Below are positions 9,169 to 17,463 of a stretch of DNA of 64,000 nt, in pieces. The notes under the pieces are model-generated. The model ran no database searches, was not told the DNA's origin, and saw only the letters and a program-made list of their open reading frames with translations. This stretch comes from Hydrogenophaga crocea. Lineage in GTDB: Bacteria; Pseudomonadota; Gammaproteobacteria; Burkholderiales; Burkholderiaceae_C. The position numbers were made by a program, and so were the translations under genes. The stretch lies in assembly GCF_011388215.1 (NCBI RefSeq), contig NZ_CP049989.1, forward strand, positions 124,001-188,000. Direction: 5' to 3'. Within the stretch, counting starts at the first letter, position 1. The number at the start of each line of letters is the position of its first letter.

Positions 9169-9387
9169 GTAGAGACTCCGCTTGGGGGGATTCTCTACCT
9201 CCGGGTGGTTCAGGTTTTCGAGAGAGCTTCACTAGTGATTGACCACATCGGTGGTCGACGTGACGATCCGGCTCTATCGGGATCGGCCAAATCCCGGGTT
9301 TGAGAGAAAACCTCCCACAGCCACCTCAAGATATCCGCTCCCGGTACTTTTGAGAGCCGAGAGAAATCTCCCAGCCCCCCGCAACCT

Positions 9388-9455
9388 CGCGCCACGCCTC
9401 GCATTCACCCAACAAAAAAGCCCCTGCACTGCAGGGGCTCCAGACTCGCTGGCGG
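9388..9455. repeat. 68-bp dispersed repeat, copy 1
   Basis: This stretch is identical over 68 bp to 35179-35246, in the same orientation. Weaker similarity extends about 40-60 bp further to the left in both copies (shared CTTTTGAGAGC-type words). The repeat contains the hairpin annotated separately. It lies in the gene-free 9213-9750 interval, which otherwise holds only a second terminator. Confidence 0.85.
9413..9439 (-). terminator. rho-independent terminator (- strand)
   Basis: A 9-bp perfect stem AGCCCCTGC/GCAGGGGCT with loop ACT (9419-9439) is followed, on the - strand, by a run of T (9413-9418). It would stop leftward transcription. The same hairpin is in the second repeat copy. Confidence 0.75.
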
Positions 9456-9572
9456 TGGGGGTAGGCCGCGCTGAACCCGTCTCAGGGGCACACGCGCACT
9501 AGATCTGTTGGTTGTGATGCCTCGAGAATTTCGCTGTAGGAGCAATTGAGCCCTCGCTTTTCGCCGGCCTAT

Positions 9573-9600
9573 AAAAAAAAGGCGCGCGCACGCGCGTTTT
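9573..9600 (-). terminator. likely terminator of the LysR gene
   Basis: On the - strand, AAAACGCGCG and its complement form a GC-rich hairpin, followed by eight T (the A-run 9573-9580 on +). It lies 150 bp downstream of the LysR stop at 9751. Confidence 0.6.
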
Positions 9601-9750
9601 AGAAAGGAGGTATCGCGGTGGGAGTTTGCAAGCGGGTCCGTTGGCCGTGTGTATCGGTTCTAGATTCCATCTCGTCGTGGTGCCTGCGAAATCGACGGTG
9701 GCCCGGCCCGCTGCATCCGATACTGGGGGGCGACACAGTCACTTGCCAAA

Positions 9751-10647
9751 TCAGCGTGCCCAATGACGAGCCTTCCGCACCACAAAGTCGATAAGCGTGC
9801 GCGTAGCCACCGTCTGGTAGCGGTCGGGCATTCGAAGCAGATACATGCGCGTGCCGAAAATACTCAGCCTCCAGGTATCGAGGGCCGTGACCACGCGGCC
9901 CGAAGCCAGGTCGGGCTTGACCACGTAGTCGGGTACAAGACCCACGCCCAACCCCGCCAGGATGGCCTCGCGCAGGAACTGGAAGTTCTCGGACGCAAGT
10001 GTGGGGCGTAGCGTCAACTCCTGGCGTTCGTTGCGGCGATAGGCCGACACGCGCAGTTCGCGGCCACTGACCGCTGAGGTGATCAACGGGCACCGCGCGA
10101 GCGCATCCAGCCGATCAGGCATGGGGTTGCGTTTCGCGTGGTCCGCGCTGGCGCATACCACGTAACGCACGCTGGCGAGTTCCGTCGCGACCATCTGTTG
10201 AGGCGGCTCGGACATCACTCGCACGGCCACATCGACCTCTTCGCGAAGCAGATCGTCAACACGGTTGTCGAACAGCACGTTCAGTGCGATGTCAGGGTAT
10301 TGGCGCTTGAAGTCGATCAGCCAGTCGGACATCACCATGTGGCCGAAGCCCGTGGGCAGGCTCAATCGCACTTGGCCATGCAGTCCCTTGCCCAGCATGG
10401 CAACCGACTCGCGTGCCGCCATCACCTCTTCCCGGATGACCTTGCCATGCCGGTAAAGACGCTGTCCCGCTTCGGTGAGGTCCACACGCCGGGAGGTGCG
10501 GCGCATCAGCTGCAGGCCCAAAGACTTTTCCAGTTGGCTCAGGTGGTAGCTGATGTTCGCCCGGCTCATCTTCAGCTGCCGGGCAGCCTCGCTCAAGTTG
10601 CCGGCTTCCACGATGTCCACGAACAAGGCAAGGGCGTTGGAGTCCAT
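9751..10647 (-). CDS. LysR-family transcriptional regulator
   Basis: The 298-residue product has the LysR N-terminal winged HTH (ALALFVDIVEAGNLSEAARQ, ISYHLSQLEKSLG, LTEAGQRLY) and a substrate-binding domain with VRLSLPTGFGHM and VGLVPDYVV. ATG 10647 gives the standard start; the longer open frame upstream reads through the promoter. The gene is divergent from an acyl-CoA dehydrogenase 98 bp away and probably regulates it. A hairpin with a U-run follows it. Confidence 0.88.
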   Translation of the reverse strand: MDSNALALFVDIVEAGNLSEAARQLKMSRANISYHLSQLEKSLGLQLMRRTSRRVDLTEAGQRLYRHGKVIREEVMAARESVAMLGKGLHGQVRLSLPTGFGHMVMSDWLIDFKRQYPDIALNVLFDNRVDDLLREEVDVAVRVMSEPPQQMVATELASVRYVVCASADHAKRNPMPDRLDALARCPLITSAVSGRELRVSAYRRNERQELTLRPTLASENFQFLREAILAGLGVGLVPDYVVKPDLASGRVVTALDTWRLSIFGTRMYLLRMPDRYQTVATRTLIDFVVRKARHWAR

Positions 10648-10665
10648 GTTTGGGCGTCGAAAAAA

Positions 10666-10701
10666 TTTGACGTTGCTTGCATTTTCTTTGTAATTGTCAA
10701 A
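10666..10701. promoter_or_regulatory. inverted repeat in LysR/acyl-CoA dehydrogenase divergent promoter
   Basis: TTTGAC (10666-10671) and GTCAAA (10696-10701) form an inverted repeat separated by 24 bp of AT-rich sequence between the divergent starts at 10647 and 10746. Its position suits a LysR recognition or activation site. The assignment is by location only. Confidence 0.35.
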
Positions 10702-10745
10702 CTCGGTCGATGCTTCAACAATGCCGGCAATCCGTTGGAGATCCC

Positions 10746-11906
10746 ATGCCCCTTGACCAAGACACCTTTCATTTGTTGAGAGACAGCGTTCAGCGCTTTG
10801 TGCGTGAGCGGCTGATGCCTGCAGAAGACCATGTCGAAGAGTACGACGAGGTTCCGGAAGACATCGTGAGCGACATGCGAGAGCTGGGGCTTTTCGGGAT
10901 CTCGATTCCCGAGGCTTATGGCGGCATCGGTTTGAGCATGGCGCAGGAATGTGAAGTGGCTTACGAGCTGGGGCAGACGGCATTGGCCTTTCGCTCGGTC
11001 GTGGGCACCAACATCGGCATTGGCTCACAAGGCATCCTGATGGATGGCACGGAGGCTCAGAAGACCGAGTACCTGCCGCGCATTGCCAGTGGCGAGTTGA
11101 TCGTTTCCTTTGCCTTAACCGAGCCCGATGCCGGGTCAGATCCCGCCTCGCTCAAGACCCGCGGTGTGCGCGATGGCGACGACTATGTGCTCACGGGCGC
11201 CAAGCGCTACATCACCAACGCGCCGAGAGCGGGCGCATTCACCCTCATGGCCCGCACCGAAGGGCCCGGGGCCGGTGGCATCACGGCCTTCATCGTGCCA
11301 GCCGATGCGCCGGGGTTGTCCCTGGGCAAGGCCGACAAAAAGATGGGTCAACGCGGTACCAAGACCTGTGACGTGAACCTGGACGCGGTGCGGGTGCCGG
11401 CTGCCAACATCATCGGCGGTGAACCCGGCAAGGGTTTCAAGACCGCGATGAAAGTGCTCGACCGGGGCCGTTTGCACATTTCGGCGCTCGCCTGTGGCAT
11501 GGCGCATCGCATCCTGAGGGAGAGCGTCGCCTATGCACAGCAGCGCAAGCAGTTCGGCCAGCGCATCGGAGACTTTCAGCTCGTACAGGCCATGCTGGCC
11601 GACAGCCAGGCCGAGTTGCTGGCGGCCTGGTCCCTGGTGCGCAGCGTCGCTCAAGACTACGACGCCAAGCCTGCTGGCGTCACCGACCCGCAGGTGAGCA
11701 TGCAGGCTTCCTGTGCCAAGTTGTTCAGCACCGAGATGGTTGGGCGGGTGGCGGACCGTGGTGTGCAGATCCACGGTGGGGCGGGGTACATCAACGATTA
11801 CAAGGTCGAACGCTTCTATCGCGATGTCCGGTTGCTTCGGCTGTACGAGGGCACGACCCAGATCCAGCAACTCGTGATCGGCAAGCAGCTCATGAAGACG
11901 GCCTGA
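10746..11906 (+). CDS. acyl-CoA dehydrogenase
   Basis: The 386-residue product has the usual family length and motifs: the flavin-binding ALTEPDAGSDPASL (about 125), GAKRYITNA, RKQFGQRIGDFQ, the IHGGAGY segment and the C-terminal YRDVRLLRLYEGTTQIQ. It oxidises an acyl-CoA at the alpha-beta bond and passes electrons to ETF. EtfAB are encoded about 11 kb away in the catabolic operon and could be the acceptor. ATG 10746 follows GGAGATCCC; the earlier in-frame start lies in the promoter. Substrate chain type is not readable. Confidence 0.92.
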   Translation: MPLDQDTFHLLRDSVQRFVRERLMPAEDHVEEYDEVPEDIVSDMRELGLFGISIPEAYGGIGLSMAQECEVAYELGQTALAFRSVVGTNIGIGSQGILMDGTEAQKTEYLPRIASGELIVSFALTEPDAGSDPASLKTRGVRDGDDYVLTGAKRYITNAPRAGAFTLMARTEGPGAGGITAFIVPADAPGLSLGKADKKMGQRGTKTCDVNLDAVRVPAANIIGGEPGKGFKTAMKVLDRGRLHISALACGMAHRILRESVAYAQQRKQFGQRIGDFQLVQAMLADSQAELLAAWSLVRSVAQDYDAKPAGVTDPQVSMQASCAKLFSTEMVGRVADRGVQIHGGAGYINDYKVERFYRDVRLLRLYEGTTQIQQLVIGKQLMKTA

Positions 11907-12615
11907 TCTCCTGCGGACTGTCTGAGGGGCGGTCAGGTAAATAGACGTCGATGGCCGAGGGGCCGTAATCAATGCCTTCTTGAACGAGGGAAGCGCCAGA
12001 GCAGAGTCCAACATCCTGGAGGCCGCACAGGCTGGACTCGCCTGGCAACAAAGCCGGTGTGCAGACGCGCTTCAATCCGGTCAGCCAGACCCACCGGTCT
12101 GGTCGGTCGTCGCCCCGGCAGTAGTAAGCGCGTGGAGGTGTCGTGAACAGGTTGCCGAAGAACTTGCCTTCCAACCGCGAAAAGGACGCGCGCTCCCGCT
12201 CGTCGGCGTGCAATGAGGTTCCCGGCGCTGCCTGGGGCTGGCGCAATGACAGGAGAACAGGCACACCGAAATGGTTCGTTCTGGCCAGCAGGCAGGCAGA
12301 GACGAGTCGCTGCGCTTCAGGCTGCAGCGCCTGGTGGGCCCACTCGTTCGCGAGGCCCATTTCGCCTGGGAACACGTCGGTCGCCTCACCGGGCCGCGAC
12401 GGCGGTACCACGACACGCGTGTCCGGGCCAAGCGCACACGAAATCAGGTATCGGGCAAACGCCCGTTCGAAGGAATCGCCCGTTCGAAACGACAGCGACG
12501 AAGGCATCACAGGCGCCTCCGCCTTGAATGGCGAGGGCGCCTTTGTTTGCGCACTGGCGACCAGGGTGGTCATTGCCAGCGCCTGGCACAGACGGGATCG
12601 AATGCGCATTCGCAC
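11890..12615 (-). CDS. secreted protein of unknown function
   Basis: The 241-residue product has an N-terminal signal peptide (ALAMTTLVASAQ). The mature part has at least six cysteines (SCALG, ACLLA, YYCRG, VCTP, SLCGL, GLCSG), suggesting disulfides in the periplasm or outside. No family is recognised. The 3' end overlaps the acyl-CoA dehydrogenase end by 17 bp on the opposite strand. It lies 54 bp downstream of the NG-repeat gene on the same strand, so the two may be cotranscribed and work together. Confidence 0.6.
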   Translation of the reverse strand: MRMRIRSRLCQALAMTTLVASAQTKAPSPFKAEAPVMPSSLSFRTGDSFERAFARYLISCALGPDTRVVVPPSRPGEATDVFPGEMGLANEWAHQALQPEAQRLVSACLLARTNHFGVPVLLSLRQPQAAPGTSLHADERERASFSRLEGKFFGNLFTTPPRAYYCRGDDRPDRWVWLTGLKRVCTPALLPGESSLCGLQDVGLCSGASLVQEGIDYGPSAIDVYLPDRPSDSPQEIRPSS

Positions 12616-12669
12616 CTCAGGCCTTGCGGTGTTCGAAATCGGACGGGCGCTGGCAACGCTGGGCCGCGA

Positions 12670-12939
12670 TCAATTCAGCAGCGGGCGCGAAGCGAGCGAC
12701 TCCAGTGACGACGCTTCGCCTTGGGTCTGCGATGGCGTGCGCTCAGGCTGCTTGTCGGCAGGGCGAAGACTGTTGAGTCGAAAACCGTTGATGCGGAATC
12801 CGTTGCCCGTGATGCCGTTCATGTGAAGCCCGTTGAAGTTGAGACCGTTGTAGGTGAGGGCGTTGTAGGTCAATGCAGCCTGCGCAGACGTAGCAAGCAC
12901 GAGCGCCGCCGCGGCGGTGAAGAGATGGGAAGCTTTCAT
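12670..12939 (-). CDS. small secreted NG-repeat protein
   Basis: The 89-residue product has a clean signal peptide (FTAAAALVLATSAQA) followed by a run of tandem five-residue units of the type xNGzx (residues about 25-57: YNGLN, FNGLH, MNGIT, GNGFR, INGFR, LNSLR). Such pentapeptide arrays can form a regular solenoid. The tail is polar. ATG 12939 was chosen because the signal peptide starts there; an upstream in-frame start at 12972 adds ten residues before it. Function unknown; the neighbour at 11890 is also secreted. Confidence 0.6.
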   Translation of the reverse strand: MKASHLFTAAAALVLATSAQAALTYNALTYNGLNFNGLHMNGITGNGFRINGFRLNSLRPADKQPERTPSQTQGEASSLESLASRPLLN

Positions 12940-13130
12940 GGGATGTTGGTAGTGAGGGATGGAGATGTCCACGATGTGTGGACGGTTGGCCCCGCGCCGT
13001 CGAGGAAGCGGGACACGCCGGGGGCATGCGGCGCATGTGCGCGAGAAGCGGTTCCCAGACGCGAGGCGATTTTGTTGGGTGGTGCTTTGGCGTTTCGGGG
13101 CATTTGCGTCAGAGACAGGGCGAATCGGAC

Positions 13131-14165
13131 ATGAAGCCTTCGCAACGCAAGATCACGGTGGCACTGCTGGCCATCCCCGAGGTGGGTGCCGCCACCCTTT
13201 ACGGCATTCACGACGTTCTGGCGGGGGTGCACCGCGACTGGCAAATGGTGCACCGAGGCCCGGCGATGACTTCGCCTTTCAGGCCGTTGGTGGTCAGTCG
13301 CGATGGCGTGCCTTTGCGTGTCGGCAACGGCGTTCTGGTGACACCCGATGCGGGCTTGGCCGATCATCCTGTGCCCGACGTGATCTGCGTCACCGACGTG
13401 ATGCTTCCACCGGAGTTCGATGTGCGGGCGCGGTATGCGAGCGAGATCGCCTGGCTTCGCCAGGCCTGGCAGCGCGGCGCAACGCTTGCGTCCGCTTGCT
13501 CGGGGGCCTTGTTGCTGGCGGCGACCGACCTACTGGATGGATTCGATGCCACGTCGCACTGGGCGTATTGCGATCATCTGGCACGTCAATACCCGCGCAC
13601 ACGCTGGAACGCCGACAGAGGCCTGGTGGTGACCGGTCCTCAGGGCCGGATACTGATGGCGGGCAGCGGGAGTTCCTGGCACATGCTCGCGCTTGCGCTG
13701 GTCGCACGCCACGTGTCTGCCGAAGACGCCATGCGCGTGGCGCGCATCAACCTGTTCAATCTGGACGAGACCAGCCCGCTGGCCTACGCATCATTGCTGC
13801 GTTCAGCCACCAGCGATCCGCTGATCGAACGTTGCCAGGCATGGGCCGCCCACCACTACAGAAGCGCTGCACCGGTCGCCAAGATGAGCAGCCTCTCTGG
13901 TTTGAGCCAGCGGACCTTTCAGCGGCGTTTCTACGCTGCAACCGGCATGAGCCCCCTTGATTACGTGCACATGCTGCGGCTTGAGGAAGCCAAACAGATG
14001 TTGGAATCAACCACCCTCTCTGTCGAGGCCATTGCGCGCGAAGTGGGCTACCAGGACGTGGGTTTCTTCAGCCGCTTGTTCAAGCGCAAGGTCAGCCTGA
14101 GCGCGGTTCAGTACCGGAATCGATTTTTCGCGTTGGGCAGTCGTTTGCGCGCGCTGAGCGCTTGA
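13131..14165 (+). CDS. GlxA-type AraC-family regulator (DJ-1/PfpI N-domain)
   Basis: The 344-residue product has an N-terminal DJ-1/PfpI-like domain, including the ASACSGALLLA elbow (about residue 122) and DVICVTDVMLP. Two C-terminal AraC helix-turn-helix units follow (SGLSQRTFQRRFYAATG and VEAIAREVGYQDVGFFSRLFKR). GlxA-like regulators often control amine or amino-acid-derived catabolism. ATG 13131 begins at the domain edge; the longer frame upstream runs through the promoter. It is divergent from the NG-repeat gene and convergent with tetR. Confidence 0.88.
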   Translation: MKPSQRKITVALLAIPEVGAATLYGIHDVLAGVHRDWQMVHRGPAMTSPFRPLVVSRDGVPLRVGNGVLVTPDAGLADHPVPDVICVTDVMLPPEFDVRARYASEIAWLRQAWQRGATLASACSGALLLAATDLLDGFDATSHWAYCDHLARQYPRTRWNADRGLVVTGPQGRILMAGSGSSWHMLALALVARHVSAEDAMRVARINLFNLDETSPLAYASLLRSATSDPLIERCQAWAAHHYRSAAPVAKMSSLSGLSQRTFQRRFYAATGMSPLDYVHMLRLEEAKQMLESTTLSVEAIAREVGYQDVGFFSRLFKRKVSLSAVQYRNRFFALGSRLRALSA

Positions 14166-14182
14166 GGAACAACGGTGCGGCT

Positions 14183-14830
14183 TCAGTGGCTGGTTGGTTC
14201 CGTCGCGTCGGCTCTTGAAGTCCCCGTGTTCAGGGTACTCAGCACGAGACTCAGCAGCCTGGCCGCGAAGTCTTCATCGATGGGCGCGTGATCGAACAGC
14301 AGTCGGTACCACAGCGGTCCGAACAGCATATCGAGCACCAGTTCATGGTCGCAGTCGGGTGCGATCTCTCGGCGTCTCTGCGCGCTCAGCAAAAGCCGCA
14401 GGCCAGCTTCTCGCCGCGGAATGATCACCTTGTGTTTGATGAGATCGGAGGTGGTCGTGTCGTATTGCGCCTCGGCCACGAGCGAACGCAGGATTTCGCG
14501 CCAACTGTCATCGTTCACGCGGCGGATCGTGGCCATCAGGTAGCGGTGCAGTTCTTCGCGCAGGTTTGGGGCGTCGGGCGTGATGACGTCACCTGGAATG
14601 CCAGCCATGTAGAGGTCCAGCAGCAACGCGCCCTTGGTGGGCCAGCGCCGGTAGATCGAGGCCTTGGACACACCCGCGTTGCTCGCCACCCGCTCGATGG
14701 AGAAATGCGCATAGCCCGCGGAGCGAAGCAAGTCCCTCGCCGCGGTGAGGATGGCCTCATGGGTCTGGGGATTGCGCGGGCGGCCGCGTCCAGCGCGGTC
14801 GGCAGCTTCAGCCGGGTGGGAGCGGGTCAT
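14183..14830 (-). CDS. TetR-family repressor
   Basis: The 215-residue product has an N-terminal HTH (FSIERVASNAGVSKASIYRRWPTKGALL, about 40-70) and an all-helical ligand-binding domain; length is typical. It is divergent from the Dpp-type operon with an 82-bp gap that holds two matching palindromes. It therefore most likely represses that operon and itself, being released by an imported ligand or its derivative. Confidence 0.9.
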   Translation of the reverse strand: MTRSHPAEAADRAGRGRPRNPQTHEAILTAARDLLRSAGYAHFSIERVASNAGVSKASIYRRWPTKGALLLDLYMAGIPGDVITPDAPNLREELHRYLMATIRRVNDDSWREILRSLVAEAQYDTTTSDLIKHKVIIPRREAGLRLLLSAQRRREIAPDCDHELVLDMLFGPLWYRLLFDHAPIDEDFAARLLSLVLSTLNTGTSRADATEPTSH

Positions 14831-14853
14831 AGGGGTTTCCCCTTATATAAGGT

Positions 14854-14896
14854 ACGGTGCGTACCGTTTTATATTTTACGAAACGGCACGTGCCGT
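14854..14896. promoter_or_regulatory. paired TetR operator sites
   Basis: Two 14-bp palindromes, ACGGTGCGTACCGT (14854-14867, one imperfect pair region) and ACGGCACGTGCCGT (14883-14896, perfect), share the pattern ACGGYRCGYRCCGT. They are 29 bp apart, about three helical turns. They fill the gap between tetR and the solute-binding protein gene and overlap the likely promoters. Confidence 0.65.
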
Positions 14897-14912
14897 ATTT
14901 TGGAGGTGTTTC

Positions 14913-16487
14913 ATGAGTTCCCGCCTTCTTCGTGGTCTGTTGCTGGCCATGGCTGCGTTGACGCTGAGCGTCGCCCAGGCTGCCTCGTTCAAGTGGGCAT
15001 CGCAGGACGACGCGACCACCCTCGATCCGCATGCCTTCAACCACGGCATGACCTTGACGCTCCTCAACCACATCTATGAAGGCCTGGTGCGACGCGACAA
15101 GGACATGCGCATCGAGCCGGGTCTGGCGGTGCGGTGGGAGCAGCCCACCCCCACAAGTTGGGTCTTTCACCTCCGCCAGGGCGTGCGCTTTCACGATGGT
15201 TCGCCGCTGACGGCGGAAGACGTGGCGTTTTCGATCGAGCGCGCGATGCACAAGGACTCTGACATGAAGGTGTTTGCCGCATCGATCGTGTCGGCCAAAG
15301 CCCGAGATGCCAGCACGGTGGTCATCGAGACGGCCTTCCCCAATGCCGCGCTGCTCCAGTCGTTGCCGGAGCTGCGTGTGATGTCCAAGGGGTGGAGTGA
15401 GCGCAACAACGCGACCACGCCCGCCAACATGCGTATGAAGCAGGAGAACGCAGCCACCCGCCAAGCCAACGGCACCGGCCCGTTCAAGTTGGAGAGCCGC
15501 GAACCGGACGTTCGAACGGTGTTGGTCCGCAATGAGCAGTGGTGGGGCAAGCACACCACCAACATCCAGCGAGCGGAGCTCGTGAAGATCAGCTCCGACG
15601 CCACACGGGTCGCCGCGCTGTTGTCGGGCGAGGTCGACTTTGCCTATCCCATCCCGCTCCAGGATGTGCCCCGGCTGGACACGAGCGATCGTGTGAAGGT
15701 CATGCAAGGCCCAGAAATCCGTGTGATGTTCCTGTCCTTGGACCAGGGCAGCGACGAACTCAAGTACGCGAACGTCAAAGGGAAGAACCCCTTCAAAGAC
15801 CAACGTGTTCGGCAGGCGTTGTATCAGGCCATTGATATCGAAGCCATTCGCACACGGATCATGCGCAACAGCGTGAAGACCACGGGCATCCTGGTGGCCA
15901 CGGGCGTCAACTCGGTCGATCCCGCGGCCAGCCAGCGCCAGTTTCCTTTCGATCCCGAGGCGGCGTCGCGGCTGATGGCGCAAGCGGGCTATGGCAGCGG
16001 ATTCGAAGTCACGCTCGACTGCCCGAACGATCGTTACGTGAACGACGAACAGGTATGCATCGCCGTGGCGTCCATGCTGGCGCGCATAGGCGTCAAGGTC
16101 GCCGTCAATCCGCTGCCCGCGGCGCGCTTCTTCCAGAAGATCGGTTCTGGCGACAGCAGCTTCAACTTCTTCGGCTACACGCCGAGCAACCTCGATGCTT
16201 ACAACACCCTGGAGGTGATCATGGCCAGCCGCCAGGGTGGCTCCGGCCAGTGGAACGTGGGCCGGTACAGCAACCCGCAGGTCGATGCGCTCATCCAGCG
16301 AGTGCTCAGCGAAATGGATCCGCGGCGGCGCACCGAACTCGTGACCCAGGCGCTCAGCCTGCACAAGCAGGACGTGGGTCACATCCCGCTCTACCAGCAA
16401 GGTCTGGCCTGGGGTATGAAGAAGTCGGTCGACGCCGTGCTGCAGATCGACAACCGGGTCAACCTCAACCACATCTCGGTGAAGTAG
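14913..16487 (+). CDS. Dpp/Opp-type ABC transporter solute-binding protein
   Basis: The 524-residue product has a signal peptide (LLAMAALTLSVAQA) and the SBP family 5 signatures LDPHAFNHGMT, VFHLRQGVRFHDGSPLTAEDV and FKDQRVRQALYQAID. It captures the ligand in the periplasm for the permease and ATPase genes that follow. ATG 14913 has a GGAGG site eight bases upstream. First gene of the operon, directly behind the TetR operators. The family binds peptides, opines or other amides; the ligand is unknown. Confidence 0.9.
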   Translation: MSSRLLRGLLLAMAALTLSVAQAASFKWASQDDATTLDPHAFNHGMTLTLLNHIYEGLVRRDKDMRIEPGLAVRWEQPTPTSWVFHLRQGVRFHDGSPLTAEDVAFSIERAMHKDSDMKVFAASIVSAKARDASTVVIETAFPNAALLQSLPELRVMSKGWSERNNATTPANMRMKQENAATRQANGTGPFKLESREPDVRTVLVRNEQWWGKHTTNIQRAELVKISSDATRVAALLSGEVDFAYPIPLQDVPRLDTSDRVKVMQGPEIRVMFLSLDQGSDELKYANVKGKNPFKDQRVRQALYQAIDIEAIRTRIMRNSVKTTGILVATGVNSVDPAASQRQFPFDPEAASRLMAQAGYGSGFEVTLDCPNDRYVNDEQVCIAVASMLARIGVKVAVNPLPAARFFQKIGSGDSSFNFFGYTPSNLDAYNTLEVIMASRQGGSGQWNVGRYSNPQVDALIQRVLSEMDPRRRTELVTQALSLHKQDVGHIPLYQQGLAWGMKKSVDAVLQIDNRVNLNHISVK

Positions 16488-16491
16488 GTCC

Positions 16492-17463
16492 ATGCTCGGA
16501 TTTCTTCTGCAGCGATTGCTCGCAAGCGTCGGCGTGATGCTCGTCGTCACCGTCATCGCTTTCACACTGTTCCAGTTCGTCGGCGATCCCGTGAACCAGA
16601 TGTTGGGCAACGAAGCGAGCGAAGCCGACCGCTCGCGCGTGCGTGCCGAACTCGGACTGGACGATTCCGTGGCGACGCAGTTCGCCCGCTACGTCGGGCA
16701 CTTGGTCAGCGGCGATCTCGGACAGTCACTGCGGCAAGGTCGACCCGTGGCCGAGATGTTCATGGAGCGCCTTCCAGCGACCCTGGAGTTGTCCTTGGTC
16801 GCGGGGCTCGTGGCCGTCGTGGTGGGCGTGGTGATGGGTGTAATGGCGGCGATCCGGCCGAATGCGTTGCGGGCGCGACTCGCCATGCTGGTTTCCCTTG
16901 CAGGCGCCACTTTGCCGTCGTTCTTGATCGGCATCCTCCTCATCGTTGTCTTCTCGGTCCAGTTGCACTGGCTGCCATCGTATGGACGGGGCGTGACCAC
17001 CGCCATCGGCCCGTGGACCACCGGCCTCATGACGGGGAGCGGATGGGCGCACCTTGTGATGCCGGTCATCACCCTGTGCCTCTTTCAACTCGCGCTGATC
17101 GTTCGCCTGTCCCGCACGGAAATGATGGAGGTCCTGAAGTCCGACTACATCAAGTTTGCGCGTGCACGCGGCATCCCTGAATCGCGCATCCGCTACCGAC
17201 ACGCATTGCGCAACGCGCTGATCCCCGTGATCACCGTCGCAGGGCTCCAGTTGGGCACCATCATCGCCTTCGCTCTTGTTACGGAGACCGTGTTTCAGTG
17301 GCCTGGGGTGGGCATGTTGTTTGTCGAATCGCTGGCCTTTGCCGACATACCGGTGCTTGCGGCCTACCTGTGTTTCGTATCCCTGGTCTATGTGGCGATC
17401 AATCTCTTCGTAGATCTCGCTTACCTGGCCGTCGATCCCCGCCTGAGAGTGAGCGCCACATGA
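16492..17463 (+). CDS. ABC transporter permease, DppB type
   Basis: The 323-residue product has six membrane helices, a periplasmic loop after the first helix, and the BPD-type EAA loop (RARGIPESRIRYRHALRNALIPV, about 225-245). It forms the channel with the DppC-like protein encoded at 18635. Only 4 bp separate it from the binding-protein gene, and its stop overlaps the ATG of the amidohydrolase (ATGA). Confidence 0.9.
   Translation: MLGFLLQRLLASVGVMLVVTVIAFTLFQFVGDPVNQMLGNEASEADRSRVRAELGLDDSVATQFARYVGHLVSGDLGQSLRQGRPVAEMFMERLPATLELSLVAGLVAVVVGVVMGVMAAIRPNALRARLAMLVSLAGATLPSFLIGILLIVVFSVQLHWLPSYGRGVTTAIGPWTTGLMTGSGWAHLVMPVITLCLFQLALIVRLSRTEMMEVLKSDYIKFARARGIPESRIRYRHALRNALIPVITVAGLQLGTIIAFALVTETVFQWPGVGMLFVESLAFADIPVLAAYLCFVSLVYVAINLFVDLAYLAVDPRLRVSAT

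Larger units (their letters stand above)
8064..9212 (-). mobile_element. IS3-family insertion sequence (IS407-like group)
   Basis: The element carries overlapping orfA and orfB with a DDE transposase. Imperfect terminal repeats are visible: TGAGCCTGTCAGAAGTAGAG at 8064 against the complement of CTCTACCTCCGGGTGGTTCA ending at 9212; both begin TGARCC. The length is 1,149 bp. No clear target duplication was found. A 46-bp segment at 8044-8089, starting 20 bp outside this left end, recurs at 36824-36869, so the true left end could be 8044. The reading frames look intact, so it may be active. Confidence 0.8.
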
